A DNA stretch of 50,433 nt from Sneathiella sp. GTDB lineage: Bacteria > Pseudomonadota > Alphaproteobacteria > Sneathiellales > Sneathiellaceae. The position numbers were made by a program, and so were the translations under genes. The notes below the pieces were generated by a model that did no database searches, was not told the origin of the DNA, and saw only the letters and a list, made by a program, of their open reading frames with translations. Shown here in pieces: positions 1 through 8,826 of this stretch (position 1 is the stretch's first letter; every line of letters starts with the position of its first letter). Where the stretch lies: the NCBI GenBank assembly GCA_002706985.1, contig PAKP01000066.1, positions 1 through 50,433 of the forward strand, in the 5' to 3' direction.

Positions 1-245
1 GAGGCAAGATCGACCTGCCAGCCCGCCCCCTGCAGCAGACGGGCAACGACATAGCCGTCCCCGCCGTTATTGCCGGGGCCACAAAGAATGAGGGCGTGGC
101 CGGGCGGGTATTTTCGCTGTATCTGCGCCGCAATCCCCTCGCCTGCCGCTTCCATGAGCATGGCACCGGCCACGCCGCCCTCAATCGTCAGGCGATCCGC
201 CAGATACATTTCCTCCACGCTCAACAGTTCAGTCGGCAGGGACAT
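1..245 (-). CDS. nnrE: NAD(P)H-hydrate epimerase (YjeF N-terminal domain), 3' part outside the window
   Basis: Only the first 81 codons lie in the window; the gene runs off the left edge. The translation begins MSLPTELLSVEEMYLADRL and contains CGPGNNGGDGYVVARLL at about residues 56-72, the nucleotide-binding signature of the YjeF_N family. This family epimerises damaged R-NAD(P)HX so that the dehydratase can repair it. In many bacteria the epimerase is fused to the NnrD dehydratase; that cannot be judged here. The start at 245 lies 4 nt after the stop of the amidase gene on the same strand, so the two are probably cotranscribed, although no functional link is evident. Confidence 0.9.
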   Translation of the reverse strand, partial: MSLPTELLSVEEMYLADRLTIEGGVAGAMLMEAAGEGIAAQIQRKYPPGHALILCGPGNNGGDGYVVARLLQGAGWQVDLA

Positions 246-249
246 CTGA

Positions 250-1665
250 TCAGACCAGCTTTGTAAGGTCCGGTCGGGCCGCGGCAAACGGCGACACGCG
301 CTCAAAGGCATAGGCCGCGCTCAGGACCGCTGCATCATTCTGCATTGGTCCGACGATCTGCAACCCGATCGGCAGCCCATCTGAATTGAGACCGCAGGGA
401 ATGGAGCAGGCCGGCTGCTGCGTCAGATTGAAGGGATAAGAGAATGGTGTCCAGTCCACCCAGCCGCCGACCTCTTCCAGTTCCTTTGGCGCCAGCTTGC
501 CAACCTCAAACGCCGGAATGGCAAGTGAGGGTGTCAGCAGCAGATCATAGGTTTCAGAAAACTGTTTCATGCGCATGCCAAGCTCGCCGCGCGCCTGAAC
601 CGCATCCATGTAATCGGTAAGCGTGATGGAAGCCGCCTCCTCGAACACACGGCGCAGGCCGGGATCAAGCTCATTCAACTGTTTGTCCGTCAGATTACGA
701 AGGGCATAGCGGGCCCCTGACCACCAGAGGACATTGAAAATCGGCAGGGGATTCTCGAACAGGAAATCCACTTCCTCGACATTCGCGCCAAGTTCCGCAA
801 AAAGCTCGGCGCCCCTCTTGACCGCTGCTGCCACCTCCGGATCAACCGCCGCATAGCCAAGCGTCGGGCTATAGGCGACCCGCTTTCCCTTGATCGAGGC
901 GGACAGAGCCTCAACATAGTCCGTATCGACGGGCGGCAGGGTCGTCCAGTCGCGCGCATCCGGCCCGCTCATCACCCGCAGCATCAGTGCTGAATCCATC
1001 ACCGTACGAGTCATCGGCCCGACATGCGCCACGGTTCCGAAGGGAGAAAGTGGCCAGGCTGGCACCCGGCCATAACTCGGTTTGATCCCGAATATTCCGG
1101 TGAAAGAAGCCGGTATACGAATAGAGCCGCCGCCGTCCGTTCCGACATGCAACACGCCCATCCCCGCCGCACAGGCCGCAGACGCCCCGCCACTTGACCC
1201 GCCCGGAGTCATGTTCGTGTTCCACGGATTTCGGGTAATGCCGGTCCGCGGGCTGTCGGTGACGCCCTTCCAGCCAAACTCCGGTGAGGTTGTCTTGCCA
1301 AGCAGGACCGCGCCATGTTCTTTCAGCCGGGCAACACAAGGCGCGTCGTCATTCCATGGTCCCGCGGCATCCACGCTAAGCGAGCCCCGCAATGTTGGCC
1401 AGCCTTTCGTCAGCAGAATATCCTTGATCGTTGTCGGGATGCCATCAACCAAACCTTTTGGTGTTCCCGCCTGCCAGCGTGCTTCGGATTCCCGGGCGCT
1501 GGCCAGGGCATAATCCTCATCCACGAGCACAAACGCATTAAGTGCGCCGTTGTATTTCGCAATCTGGGACAGGGCCGCCTGCGTTGCCTCCACAGGTGAA
1601 ATTGTTCCCGCTCTATATCCCTCAAGTAATTCCGTCGCCGTTGCATAGGCCAGATCGTCGGTCAT
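250..1665 (-). CDS. Amidase signature family hydrolase
   Basis: A 471-aa amidase signature enzyme, normal length for the family. The Ser-cisSer-Lys triad is intact: Lys81 in PTTIKDIL, Ser157 in TPGGSSGG and the nucleophile Ser181 in GTDGGGSIRIPA. The 24-residue spacing of the two serines matches characterised members. There is no signal peptide, so it should act in the cytoplasm on a small amide or carbamate. The sequence does not fix the substrate, and it is not an obvious GatA because no gatC or gatB is adjacent. It precedes the partial nnrE gene by 4 nt on the same strand. Confidence 0.9.
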   Translation of the reverse strand: MTDDLAYATATELLEGYRAGTISPVEATQAALSQIAKYNGALNAFVLVDEDYALASARESEARWQAGTPKGLVDGIPTTIKDILLTKGWPTLRGSLSVDAAGPWNDDAPCVARLKEHGAVLLGKTTSPEFGWKGVTDSPRTGITRNPWNTNMTPGGSSGGASAACAAGMGVLHVGTDGGGSIRIPASFTGIFGIKPSYGRVPAWPLSPFGTVAHVGPMTRTVMDSALMLRVMSGPDARDWTTLPPVDTDYVEALSASIKGKRVAYSPTLGYAAVDPEVAAAVKRGAELFAELGANVEEVDFLFENPLPIFNVLWWSGARYALRNLTDKQLNELDPGLRRVFEEAASITLTDYMDAVQARGELGMRMKQFSETYDLLLTPSLAIPAFEVGKLAPKELEEVGGWVDWTPFSYPFNLTQQPACSIPCGLNSDGLPIGLQIVGPMQNDAAVLSAAYAFERVSPFAAARPDLTKLV

Positions 1666-1791
1666 ATCATCCCCCGCTTGATATTGTTGCCGGAAAAGAG
1701 ATTAGGCGTTGAGACAGCTTCGGGCAACCGCCATTCCTTGACGATGCCATTTTTTAACGTCATATGAAAACGGTTCGCGACGAGTGGCAAA

Positions 1792-2052
1792 ATGACGGAA
1801 ACCATGAGAAAACCCAATATCAAAACGCCGAAGACCAGACTGGGACGCCTGATCGTGGGCTGGGCCCTGGTTGTTGGCGGCATTCTCGGGTTTCTGCCCG
1901 TCCTTGGTTTCTGGATGATCCCACTTGGCCTACTCATTCTTTCTGCCGATTATGCCTTCGCCCGCCGCTGGCGCCGGAAGGCGCAGGTCTGGGCGGGAAA
2001 GCAGAAGAAGCGGAAAAATAGCACTCGTGAAAAGCCAGCTTCTGAGGGCTGA
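1792..2052 (+). CDS. Small membrane protein of the PGPGW type
   Basis: An 86-aa protein with one or two hydrophobic segments (about residues 21-52), including GWALVVGGILGFLPVLGFWM and PLGLLILSADY, followed by a strongly basic tail (RRWRRK and KKRKN). The Gly/Pro-rich hairpin followed by an arginine cluster resembles the PGPGW family of small transmembrane proteins, which has no established function. The start could be the ATG at 1792 or the in-frame ATG at 1804 (MRKPNIK). It is divergent from the amidase gene and is followed after 89 nt by the Rrf2 gene. Confidence 0.75.
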   Translation: MTETMRKPNIKTPKTRLGRLIVGWALVVGGILGFLPVLGFWMIPLGLLILSADYAFARRWRRKAQVWAGKQKKRKNSTREKPASEG

Positions 2053-2088
2053 CTGACCTTCATTTTTGCTGATGATTATCTTTCCATA

Positions 2089-2116
2089 TTGACTCCGGTT
2101 TATTCATAGATATATT
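2089..2116 (+). promoter_or_regulatory. Probable sigma70-type promoter of the Rrf2-AhpD pair
   Basis: TTGACT at 2089-2094 and TATATT at 2111-2116 are separated by 16 nt and end 25 nt before the Rrf2 start codon at 2142. The surrounding sequence is AT-rich against a GC-rich background. Rrf2 regulators often bind their own promoters, but I cannot define an operator here. Confidence 0.5.
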
Positions 2117-2141
2117 TTATCCATGATTATGGAGTGACCCA

Positions 2142-2648
2142 ATGAAACTAAGTGCTGGCATAGAGCAGGCAATCCACAGCATCACCATGTTATGTGGACT
2201 TTCCAGGGATGGTGTGCTGTCTGCCGCCGCCCTTGCGGAGTTCCATGGCATCTCGACCAGCTATCTTCTCAAACATCTGCAGGCCCTATCCGGCGAAGGA
2301 ATCCTCGAAACAGTTCCCGGCCCCAAGGGCGGCTACCGCCTTGCCAGGGCTCCTGAAGATATATCGCTGCTCGATATCGTGCTGGCCGTCGAAGGGTCGG
2401 AGCCTGCCTTTAGATGTCAGGAAATTCGCCAACGCGGACCCAACCCCCTGCCCAAGAGTACATTTATTAAACCCTGCGGGATCAATAGGGCCATGCTGCG
2501 CGCGGAACAGGCCTATCGCGCAGAGCTTCGCAAGGTCACCATCGCCGATCTTATTGCAGACTTAAATGTAACTGACGACGGAACCATCATGGAACGGGGC
2601 TGCCGATTCATTGCCCTCAACGAACGCAATGCAACATCAGAGGTTTAA
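2142..2648 (+). CDS. Rrf2 family transcriptional regulator
   Basis: A 168-aa winged-helix regulator of the Rrf2/IscR/NsrR family. The N-terminal half has the family pattern: ISTSYLLKHLQALSGEGI as recognition region and GPKGGYRLARAPEDISLLDI as wing. Cysteines occur at 92, 112 and 154, but the three closely spaced cysteines of IscR or NsrR are not present, so an iron-sulfur cluster is uncertain; thiol sensing is possible. It lies 19 nt upstream of an AhpD-like gene on the same strand. An Rrf2 regulator paired with a carboxymuconolactone decarboxylase-like protein suggests a redox or nitrosative stress response, which is inference from context. Confidence 0.9.
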   Translation: MKLSAGIEQAIHSITMLCGLSRDGVLSAAALAEFHGISTSYLLKHLQALSGEGILETVPGPKGGYRLARAPEDISLLDIVLAVEGSEPAFRCQEIRQRGPNPLPKSTFIKPCGINRAMLRAEQAYRAELRKVTIADLIADLNVTDDGTIMERGCRFIALNERNATSEV

Positions 2649-2667
2649 CCTAAAAAAGGAGAAGAAA

Positions 2668-3132
2668 ATGCAAACAAGATTAGATTTTTACAGCGCCTCT
2701 CCCGCCGCTTTGCAGGCCGTGCTCGGGCTCGAAAATTATGTTTCCAAACAATCCGGGCTGGATCGCGAGCTTATCCACCTTGTTAAACTGCGCGCGTCGC
2801 AGATCAATGGCTGCGCCTATTGCGTTGATATGCACACCAAGGAAGCAAAACATAGCGGCCTGAGCGAGCAATGGATCAACCTCGTCAGTGTGTGGCGGGA
2901 ATCCCCTCTATTTGATGAACGGGAGCGGGCGGTCCTGGAATGGACCGAGGCGCTGACGAATGTGGCCGATACCGGCGCACCGGGTGAAGCCTATGAGCCG
3001 TTAAAAGATCATTTTACAGAGAAGGAAATCATGGACCTGACAGTCGCGATCAGCATGATCAATGTCTGGAACCGCCTCGCCGTCGGCTTCCGCGCCCAGC
3101 ACCCGATCGATGAGGTCAGAAAAGCGTCGTAA
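2668..3132 (+). CDS. AhpD-like / carboxymuconolactone decarboxylase family protein
   Basis: A 154-aa protein. The start at 2668 is chosen because AAAAAAGGAGAAGAAA precedes it; the frame stays open further upstream but would overlap the Rrf2 gene. It has the AhpD core with the redox motif Cys49-x2-Cys52 and His56 in NGCAYCVDMHTKEAKHSG. Members act as alkylhydroperoxidases or thiol-disulfide reductases; the decarboxylase name is historical. Its close linkage to the Rrf2 regulator suggests peroxide or thiol stress defence. A strong hairpin terminator begins 7 nt after the stop. Confidence 0.88.
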   Translation: MQTRLDFYSASPAALQAVLGLENYVSKQSGLDRELIHLVKLRASQINGCAYCVDMHTKEAKHSGLSEQWINLVSVWRESPLFDERERAVLEWTEALTNVADTGAPGEAYEPLKDHFTEKEIMDLTVAISMINVWNRLAVGFRAQHPIDEVRKAS

Positions 3133-3139
3133 TAACAAA

Positions 3140-3171
3140 AAAGCCCCGAAATCGTGAGACTTCGGGGCTTT
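3140..3171. terminator. Bidirectional Rho-independent terminator
   Basis: An 11-bp perfect stem (AAAGCCCCGAA at 3140-3150 with TTCGGGGCTTT at 3161-3171) has a 10-nt loop. On the minus strand the stem runs into six T residues and would end the tRNA-His transcript. On the plus strand it follows the AhpD-like gene. It therefore probably serves both convergent units. Confidence 0.85.
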
Positions 3172-3177
3172 GGAATT

Positions 3178-3255
3178 TGGGGCGAACGAGGGGTCTTGAA
3201 CCCCCGACCTCCTGAGTCACAGTCAGGCGCTCTAACCAACTGAGCTACGTTCGCC
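3178..3255 (-). tRNA. tRNA-His (anticodon GTG), CCA encoded
   Basis: The reverse complement folds as a full cloverleaf: D arm GTAGCTCAGTTGGTTAGAGC, anticodon stem CCTGA/TCAGG with loop CTGTGAC (anticodon GTG) and T arm GGGGGTTCAAGACCCC. The 5' end carries the extra G(-1), which pairs with C73, the identity element of tRNA-His. CCA is encoded at 3180-3178. Confidence 0.97.
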
Positions 3256-3304
3256 GTAAGAGCGGCCCTGTTTAGCCATACTGGCTGGACCGGTCAAGAG
3301 AACT

Positions 3305-4474
3305 TTAGCCTCCCCGTTTAAAAAAATCAGCTAGTTTCCCGATTGCCGCCTCCAGCACTTCATCCCTTTTGGAGAAGCAGAAGCGGGCGAAATTCGTGCG
3401 TGCACCTTCGGACTGGTAAAAAGCACTGACCGGAACGGCGGCAACCCCGGCCTCCGTCGTGATCAGGCGGCAGAATTCCTCATCCGTCCCATCGAAGCCG
3501 ATCGAGCTGATATCCGCATTAATGAAATAAGTGCCGTCGCAATCTGCCGTCGTAAAACCGATCCGGTTGAGGCCATTGCGGAAAATATCCCTCTTCGACT
3601 GCATCGAGGATTTCAGGTCATCATAAAATTCATCATCCTTGGCGAGTCCATAGGCAACCGCCTTTTGCAGGTTCGGTGCCGTCGTGAAGGTCAGGAACTG
3701 GTGCGCCTTGGCGATGCGCGCGGTCAATTCCGCCGTGGCCGTCAGATAACCGACTTTCCAGCCCGTGAGAGAGAATGTCTTGCCCGCGGAGGCAATACGG
3801 GCCGTCCGCTCCCCCATGCCCGGGAGGGTCAAGAGCGAGAGATGTTTCTTGTCCCCGAAGATAATATGCTCATAAACCTCATCACAGATGGCATAGGTGT
3901 CATGCTTGATTGCCAGTTCCGCGATCAACTCCAGCTCCGCCCGGCTGAAAACCTTGCCTGTCGGGTTCATCGGGCTGTTCATCAGGATCAGCTTGGTCTT
4001 GTCGCTGAATGCCGCGCGAAGCTTCGCCTCATCAATCTCCCAGTTCGGCGGATCGAGGCGGACAAATTTCGGAATCCCGCCGGCAAGCTTGATCATCGGC
4101 AGGTAGCAATCATAGAGTGGCTCAAACAGGACCACCTCGTCACCCGGATTGATCAGGCCGAGCATGCTGGCCGCCAGCGCCTCCGTCGCGCCGGAGGTAA
4201 CCAGCACATCCGTCTGCCAATTGACGCTGAGGCCGTAGAACCGCGCGTCGTGCGCGGCTACGGCCTGCCGAAGCTCCGGGATGCCCATCATCGGCGGATA
4301 CTGGTTCGGTCCTTCCTCTCCCGCCCGGGCGGCGGCATGGCGGATATCGGCCGGACCATCCTCATCGGGGAAACCCTGCCCCAAGTTGATCGCCTTATGC
4401 TCAATCGCAAGCTTGGACATCACCTCGAAGATCGTTGTCCCGAAGTTGCTGAGCACATCACTGGTATTTTTCAC
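3305..4474 (-). CDS. PLP-dependent class I/II aminotransferase, methionine/kynurenine type
   Basis: A 389-aa fold-type I aminotransferase. The PLP-binding lysine is Lys232 in SAGKTFSLTGWKVGY. NPMNPTGKVF (about 166-176) and the aspartate in CDEVYEH are the usual cofactor contacts. LGQGFPDEDGP near residue 31 resembles YbdL-like methionine aminotransferases and kynurenine aminotransferases, so the substrate is probably a large hydrophobic or aromatic amino acid; this is inference. It lies on the minus strand behind the PepSY gene with a 114-nt gap and ends just before tRNA-His. The long open frame on the opposite strand is a shadow. Confidence 0.92.
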   Translation of the reverse strand: MKNTSDVLSNFGTTIFEVMSKLAIEHKAINLGQGFPDEDGPADIRHAAARAGEEGPNQYPPMMGIPELRQAVAAHDARFYGLSVNWQTDVLVTSGATEALAASMLGLINPGDEVVLFEPLYDCYLPMIKLAGGIPKFVRLDPPNWEIDEAKLRAAFSDKTKLILMNSPMNPTGKVFSRAELELIAELAIKHDTYAICDEVYEHIIFGDKKHLSLLTLPGMGERTARIASAGKTFSLTGWKVGYLTATAELTARIAKAHQFLTFTTAPNLQKAVAYGLAKDDEFYDDLKSSMQSKRDIFRNGLNRIGFTTADCDGTYFINADISSIGFDGTDEEFCRLITTEAGVAAVPVSAFYQSEGARTNFARFCFSKRDEVLEAAIGKLADFFKRGG

Positions 4475-4588
4475 GCTAGATCCTGTCAGAGATATTATTT
4501 TGCCCGACAGGTTATGCGCGGTTTTATCAGGATTTCAAGTGAAACCATGAGGCGGTGGAATGTTTGCGCCGCGAATTCTTGCCCTCAG

Positions 4589-4861
4589 TCAGCCTTCCCG
4601 GTCCAGCTCGATCACTTCAAGAGTTTTTTCATCCAGTTTCAAATCCCAGCGAGAGCCGTCTTCTTTGCGCGCATCATCGATTTCCCAGTATGGGCTGTCA
4701 TCATCAAGTTCGATCTCTTCCCAGCTCACATAGCCGAGTTTCTTAAGTTCCGCCGTCAACATCGTCAATTCATCCGCATTGGGATTACGATCTGCGAGGG
4801 CCGGGTTACTCAAAGACAGGCTCGCAAGAACCAAAAGAGACGCTGAAACTAAGAACTTCAT
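4589..4861 (-). CDS. Secreted PepSY-domain protein
   Basis: A 90-aa precursor. Residues 1-23 form a signal peptide (MKFLVSASLLVLASLSLS, then PALA just before the cleavage site). The mature part is acidic and follows the PepSY pattern: an N-terminal helix (NADELTMLTAELKKLGY) and a beta hairpin ending in WDLKLDEKTLEVIELDREG. Small periplasmic PepSY proteins are common in proteobacteria and are thought to modulate proteases or bind metals, but no specific role is known for this one. It lies upstream of the aminotransferase gene on the same strand. Confidence 0.8.
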   Translation of the reverse strand: MKFLVSASLLVLASLSLSNPALADRNPNADELTMLTAELKKLGYVSWEEIELDDDSPYWEIDDARKEDGSRWDLKLDEKTLEVIELDREG

Positions 4862-4973
4862 GACACTTCCAATCTGTAGAAAATCCGGTTAATTACATTC
4901 GAAAATCCTATATGGTGTCGCTTGGTCGGCATTTGAAGGTTCATGAACAAAATCGTACAGACGGGAATACACA

Positions 4974-6143
4974 ATGGCTATTTCGGCAAAGATGGCGCGC
5001 CTTGGAACGGAGACTGCTTTCGATGTACTGGCGCGGGCCAATGCGCTGGCGGCGGGCGGCATGGATGTCATCAACCTCGGCATCGGACAGCCGGATTTTC
5101 CCACGCCTGAAAATATTGTCGAAGCGGCCGTCAAGGCACTTCGTGACGGGAAGCATGGCTATACGGCGGCGAACGGCATCCCCGAACTACGGGAGGCCGT
5201 CACCGAGGATATTTTGAAGTATCGCGAGGTAGAGGTTAATCCTGATCATATTATCGCCGTTCCCGGCGGCAAGGTCACCATGGCCTTCGCCATCGAGATG
5301 TTCGGTGAGGATGGGGCGGAAATCATGTATCCCAATCCCGGCTTCCCGATCTATGAAAGCATGATCCGCTTCACCGGCGCGATCCCGATCCCGATACGCC
5401 TGATTGAGGAAAACGGCTTTTCCTTCGATGCCGAAACCGTCCTCTCCCAGATTACGGAGCGGACGAGACTTATCATTCTCAACACCCCGGCCAACCCGAC
5501 CGGCGGTATTGTCCCCAAGGCGGAGTTGGAGAAGCTTGCTGAAGGTCTGAAGAAGCACCCGGAAGTCTATGTATTATCGGACGAAATATACAGCCGCATG
5601 ACTTATGATGGAGAAGGCCATTGCAGCATGTTGCAGTTCCCGGACTTGCGTGACCGACTGATCATCCTCGATGGCTGGTCGAAAACATATGCCATGACGG
5701 GATGGCGGATGGGATGGGGGCTATGGCCGGAACATCTTGTCCCTCATGCCCAGCGCCTTTGTGTCAACTTCCATTCCTGCGTGAATGCCGCCGCGCAATA
5801 TGCGGGGATAGAGGCACTCAAGGGGGACCAGGGTCCGGTCGATAAAATGATGGCGGCTTTTGATGAGCGCCGTGCCCTAATCCATGCAAGACTGAATGGC
5901 GCGCCGGGCGTGAGATGCGTTCTGCCGAAGGGCGCGTTCTATGCCTTTCCGAACATCTCCGGCACCGGTCTCTCCGCAAAGGAGATGCAGGATCGCCTGC
6001 TCAACGAAAAAGGCGTTGCGGTCATCGCCGGAACGAGTTTCGGGGCTGAGGGCGAAGGTTATGTCCGTTTCTCCTACGCCAATTCGCTGGAGAATATCGA
6101 ACGCGCAATGGACCGCTTCGATGACTTCCTGAAAGGATTATAA
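4974..6143 (+). CDS. PLP-dependent aminotransferase, aspartate/alanine type
   Basis: A 389-aa class I aminotransferase, distinct from the one at 3305. Visible features are LGIGQPDFPTPENI near residue 35, NTPANPTGGIV around 170-180, SDEIYSRMTYDG, and the PLP lysine Lys237 in LDGWSKTYAMTGWRMGW. An arginine in YVRFSYA near the C terminus would bind the substrate carboxylate. It probably belongs to the AspC/AlaA-like branch, but the amino donor cannot be read from sequence. slyX follows 3 nt after its stop, so the two are probably cotranscribed. Confidence 0.92.
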   Translation: MAISAKMARLGTETAFDVLARANALAAGGMDVINLGIGQPDFPTPENIVEAAVKALRDGKHGYTAANGIPELREAVTEDILKYREVEVNPDHIIAVPGGKVTMAFAIEMFGEDGAEIMYPNPGFPIYESMIRFTGAIPIPIRLIEENGFSFDAETVLSQITERTRLIILNTPANPTGGIVPKAELEKLAEGLKKHPEVYVLSDEIYSRMTYDGEGHCSMLQFPDLRDRLIILDGWSKTYAMTGWRMGWGLWPEHLVPHAQRLCVNFHSCVNAAAQYAGIEALKGDQGPVDKMMAAFDERRALIHARLNGAPGVRCVLPKGAFYAFPNISGTGLSAKEMQDRLLNEKGVAVIAGTSFGAEGEGYVRFSYANSLENIERAMDRFDDFLKGL

Positions 6144-6146
6144 GCC

Positions 6147-6350
6147 ATGGAAGAAAAACGCCTGACCGAGTTGGAACTGAAATTCACGGAGCAGGAACAT
6201 ACCATCAGTGAACTCAGTGACATGGTGAACCGACAATGGCAGGAAATTGAAGTCCTCAAGCGGAAACTTGTCTCTGCCCATGATCGTATTTTATCGCTTG
6301 AGGATACAATGCCCGCCACGCCGGATGCGGAGAAACCACCGCATTATTGA
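6147..6350 (+). CDS. slyX: SlyX family protein
   Basis: A 67-aa protein with a continuous coiled coil (ELELKFTEQEHTISELSD and QWQEIEVLKRKL) and a short C-terminal tail ending in PPHY, the typical ending of SlyX. The family is widespread in proteobacteria and its function is not established. The start lies 3 nt after the aminotransferase stop. Confidence 0.85.
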   Translation: MEEKRLTELELKFTEQEHTISELSDMVNRQWQEIEVLKRKLVSAHDRILSLEDTMPATPDAEKPPHY

Positions 6351-6435
6351 GAAGCTATGACGGCATTACGCCGCTGCTTGCTTTTTTGTCCGGTGACCAT
6401 TACAACCGCCCCTCACCTTTTACAGGGATATCAAA

Positions 6436-6750
6436 ATGACTGACGCGCGTAACAAATCTGACGACGAAGCCACGAGCCCCGCCGAGGAGGATCCGGTCAT
6501 CGGCTATATCCTTCGCGCCGTGAGTTCGGGAAAAGATGTCGCGCCGCAGGAAATTGCGGCGGCTATCGCTGCCGATCGCGCGAAACCGACGGCGCCAGAG
6601 GACATCTGGCGGAAATATATGACCGCCGTGCGCCAGCAGGCTATTCACCTCGCCCGGCAGGACAAGCTTCTGATCATCCGAAAGGGCGAAGTAGCGGACC
6701 CGAACGACTTCAAGGGGCTCTATAAACTGCGCAAAGTATCATCTGATTAA
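6436..6750 (+). CDS. DUF3253 family protein
   Basis: A 104-aa protein. The first 18 residues are polar and low complexity. From DPVIGYILRAVSSGKDVAP onward it follows the DUF3253 pattern: a short helix, PQEIAAAIA, WRKYMTAVRQQAIHLARQ, the strand LLIIRKGE, then ADPNDFKGLYKLRKV. The fold is predicted to be a small winged helix; no function is established. It stands alone after slyX and is followed by an AT-rich region with short tandem repeats. Confidence 0.78.
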   Translation: MTDARNKSDDEATSPAEEDPVIGYILRAVSSGKDVAPQEIAAAIAADRAKPTAPEDIWRKYMTAVRQQAIHLARQDKLLIIRKGEVADPNDFKGLYKLRKVSSD

Positions 6751-6763
6751 TTTTTAATCATTT

Positions 6764-6791
6764 GCCTATTTTTTAATCGCCTATTTTTTAA
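6764..6791. repeat. Two 13-bp tandem copies of GCCTATTTTTTAA
   Basis: Copies lie at 6764-6776 and 6779-6791, a 15-bp period, between the DUF3253 stop and the glnB promoter. The region is strongly AT-rich and could help end the upstream transcript or bind a regulator. No function can be assigned from sequence. Confidence 0.6.
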
Positions 6792-6875
6792 CCAACCTGC
6801 CTCCATGAGTTCAGTAAGTATCGGAAACCGCAGTTTTTCGAGACTTCGGGAGGCGTCAAAATTACTTCCCAATTC

Positions 6876-6891
6876 TGGCACGCCTCATGCT
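6876..6891 (+). promoter_or_regulatory. Sigma54 (RpoN) promoter of glnB-glnA
   Basis: TGGCACGCCTCATGCT matches the RpoN consensus TGGCACG-N4-TTGCW at 15 of 16 positions; the only change is A for T in the first T of the -12 box. The -24 GG and -12 GC have the required spacing. Transcription would start about 12 nt downstream, near 6902, leaving a roughly 50-nt leader before glnB. This fits NtrC-controlled nitrogen-limitation expression of glnBA. I did not find a clear NtrC enhancer pair just upstream. Confidence 0.8.
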
Positions 6892-6924
6892 ATAGAGGGG
6901 AAGAAGTCACCTTGGACGAATTGA

Positions 6925-7290
<366 letters not shown>

Positions 7291-7300
7291 ATTTTATGCA

Positions 7301-7317
7301 CGCCCGGTAAACGGGCG
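7301..7317 (+). other. Intercistronic hairpin between glnB and glnA
   Basis: CGCCCG (7301-7306) and CGGGCG (7312-7317) pair around GTAAA. No T-run follows, so it is more likely to stabilise or process the glnBA transcript, or attenuate mildly, than to terminate it fully. Confidence 0.5.
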
Positions 7318-7358
7318 GCAGAACCATCCCCTGAACAGTTAAACAGAGAGACGTTACA

Positions 7359-8762
7359 ATGGCTGCTGATATTCTTAAAATGATCAAGGAAAATGAAGTC
7401 GAATATGTGGATCTTCGTTTTACCGACCCGAAAGGCAAATGGCAGCATCTCGCCATGCATGTGGATGTTGTCGACGAAGACATGTTTGAAGATGGCGTGA
7501 TGTTCGACGGCTCGTCCATCACTGGCTGGAAAGCCATCAATGAATCGGACATGACCCTGATGCCGGACAATTCAACAGCCGTCATGGACCCGTTTGCAGC
7601 CCGTCCAACCCTGATCGTTTTCTGCGATATTCTCGACCCGATGAGCGGCGAGAGCTACGAGCGCGATCCGCGCTCCGTCGCGAAAAAGGCAGAAGCCTAT
7701 CTCGCTAGCACGGGCATTGGTGACACCGCCTATTTCGGTCCGGAAGCGGAATTCTTCATGTTTGACGACGTGCAGTTCGCGAACGGAAGCCACCATACCT
7801 TTTATAAACTCGGTGACGTTGAAGCACCGTATATGGGCGGAGAAGAAATTGAAGGCGGCAACAGTGGTCACCGTCCGCGTGTCAAGGGCGGCTACTTCCC
7901 GGTTCAGCCCGTTGACAGCGGCGCCGACATCCGGAGTGAAATGGTCTCCATTTGTAAGGAAATCGGTCTCTCCGTTGAAAAGCATCATCATGAAGTTGCA
8001 CCGAGCCAGCATGAACTTGGCATGAAATTCAGCACCCTTGTCGGCGCGGCAGACGAGATCCAGAAGCAGAAATACGTTGTACATAACGTCGCCCACGCCT
8101 ATGGCAAGACGGTCACCTTCATGCCAAAGCCGGTTTCCGGCGACAACGGCTCGGGAATGCATACCCATATGTCAATCTGGAAAGGTGGCAAGCCTGCCTT
8201 TGCCGGTTCGGGCTATGCGGACCTTTCCGAAACAGCACTTTTCTACATTGGCGGCGTTATCAAGCATGCCAAGGCACTCAACGCGTTCACTAACGCAAGC
8301 ACCAACTCCTACAAGCGTCTTATTCCGGGCTTTGAGGCACCGGTCCTGCTCGCCTACTCCGCGCGCAACCGTTCCGCTTCTTGCCGTATTCCTTACTCCC
8401 CGAGCCCGAACGGCAAGCGCGTTGAAGTTCGCTTCCCGGACTGCACAGCGAACCCCTATCTTGCGTTTGCGGCAATGATGATGGCGGGCCTTGACGGTAT
8501 CCAGAACAAGATCCATCCGGGCGATGCCATGGACAAGGACCTCTATGATCTGCCGCCGGAAGAACTGAAAGACATTCCAACGGTTTGTGGCTCGCTGCGC
8601 GAAGCGCTGGAAGCTCTCGACGCAGATCGCGAGTTCCTTAAAAAGGGTGGCGTCTTCACCGATGACATGCTTGATGGATACATCGCCATGAAATGGGAAG
8701 ACGTCTTCAAGTTCGAACATGCACCGCATCCGGTCGAGTTCGACATGTACTACAGCGTCTAA
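7359..8762 (+). CDS. glnA: Glutamine synthetase type I
   Basis: A 467-aa GSI-beta glutamine synthetase, which makes glutamine from glutamate, ammonia and ATP as a dodecamer. Diagnostic parts are [10 protein letters not shown] near residue 50, the metal ligands in [10 protein letters not shown] and the histidine-rich [14 protein letters not shown], the ATP loop [14 protein letters not shown], and the adenylylation site Tyr396 in [10 protein letters not shown]. The presence of this tyrosine implies control by GlnE. It forms an operon with glnB and ends at a strong hairpin terminator. Confidence 0.98.
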   Translation: MAADILKMIKENEVEYVDLRFTDPKGKWQHLAMHVDVVDEDMFEDGVMFDGSSITGWKAINESDMTLMPDNSTAVMDPFAARPTLIVFCDILDPMSGESYERDPRSVAKKAEAYLASTGIGDTAYFGPEAEFFMFDDVQFANGSHHTFYKLGDVEAPYMGGEEIEGGNSGHRPRVKGGYFPVQPVDSGADIRSEMVSICKEIGLSVEKHHHEVAPSQHELGMKFSTLVGAADEIQKQKYVVHNVAHAYGKTVTFMPKPVSGDNGSGMHTHMSIWKGGKPAFAGSGYADLSETALFYIGGVIKHAKALNAFTNASTNSYKRLIPGFEAPVLLAYSARNRSASCRIPYSPSPNGKRVEVRFPDCTANPYLAFAAMMMAGLDGIQNKIHPGDAMDKDLYDLPPEELKDIPTVCGSLREALEALDADREFLKKGGVFTDDMLDGYIAMKWEDVFKFEHAPHPVEFDMYYSV

Positions 8763-8781
8763 TCGTACTTCAGACCCAAAA

Positions 8782-8809
8782 AAAGGCCGCTGGGAAACCA
8801 GCGGCCTTT
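8782..8809. terminator. Bidirectional Rho-independent terminator
   Basis: A perfect 12-bp stem (AAAGGCCGCTGG with CCAGCGGCCTTT) is capped by a GAAA tetraloop. On the plus strand it ends glnA. On the minus strand it is followed by a run of T residues and would end the convergent thioesterase transcript. Confidence 0.9.
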
Positions 8810-8826
8810 CTTGTTCTTACGTGGCT

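Noticed and set aside
3665..4846. A 393-codon open frame on the plus strand
   Set aside because: It is antisense to the aminotransferase and PepSY genes and has the composition of a shadow frame.
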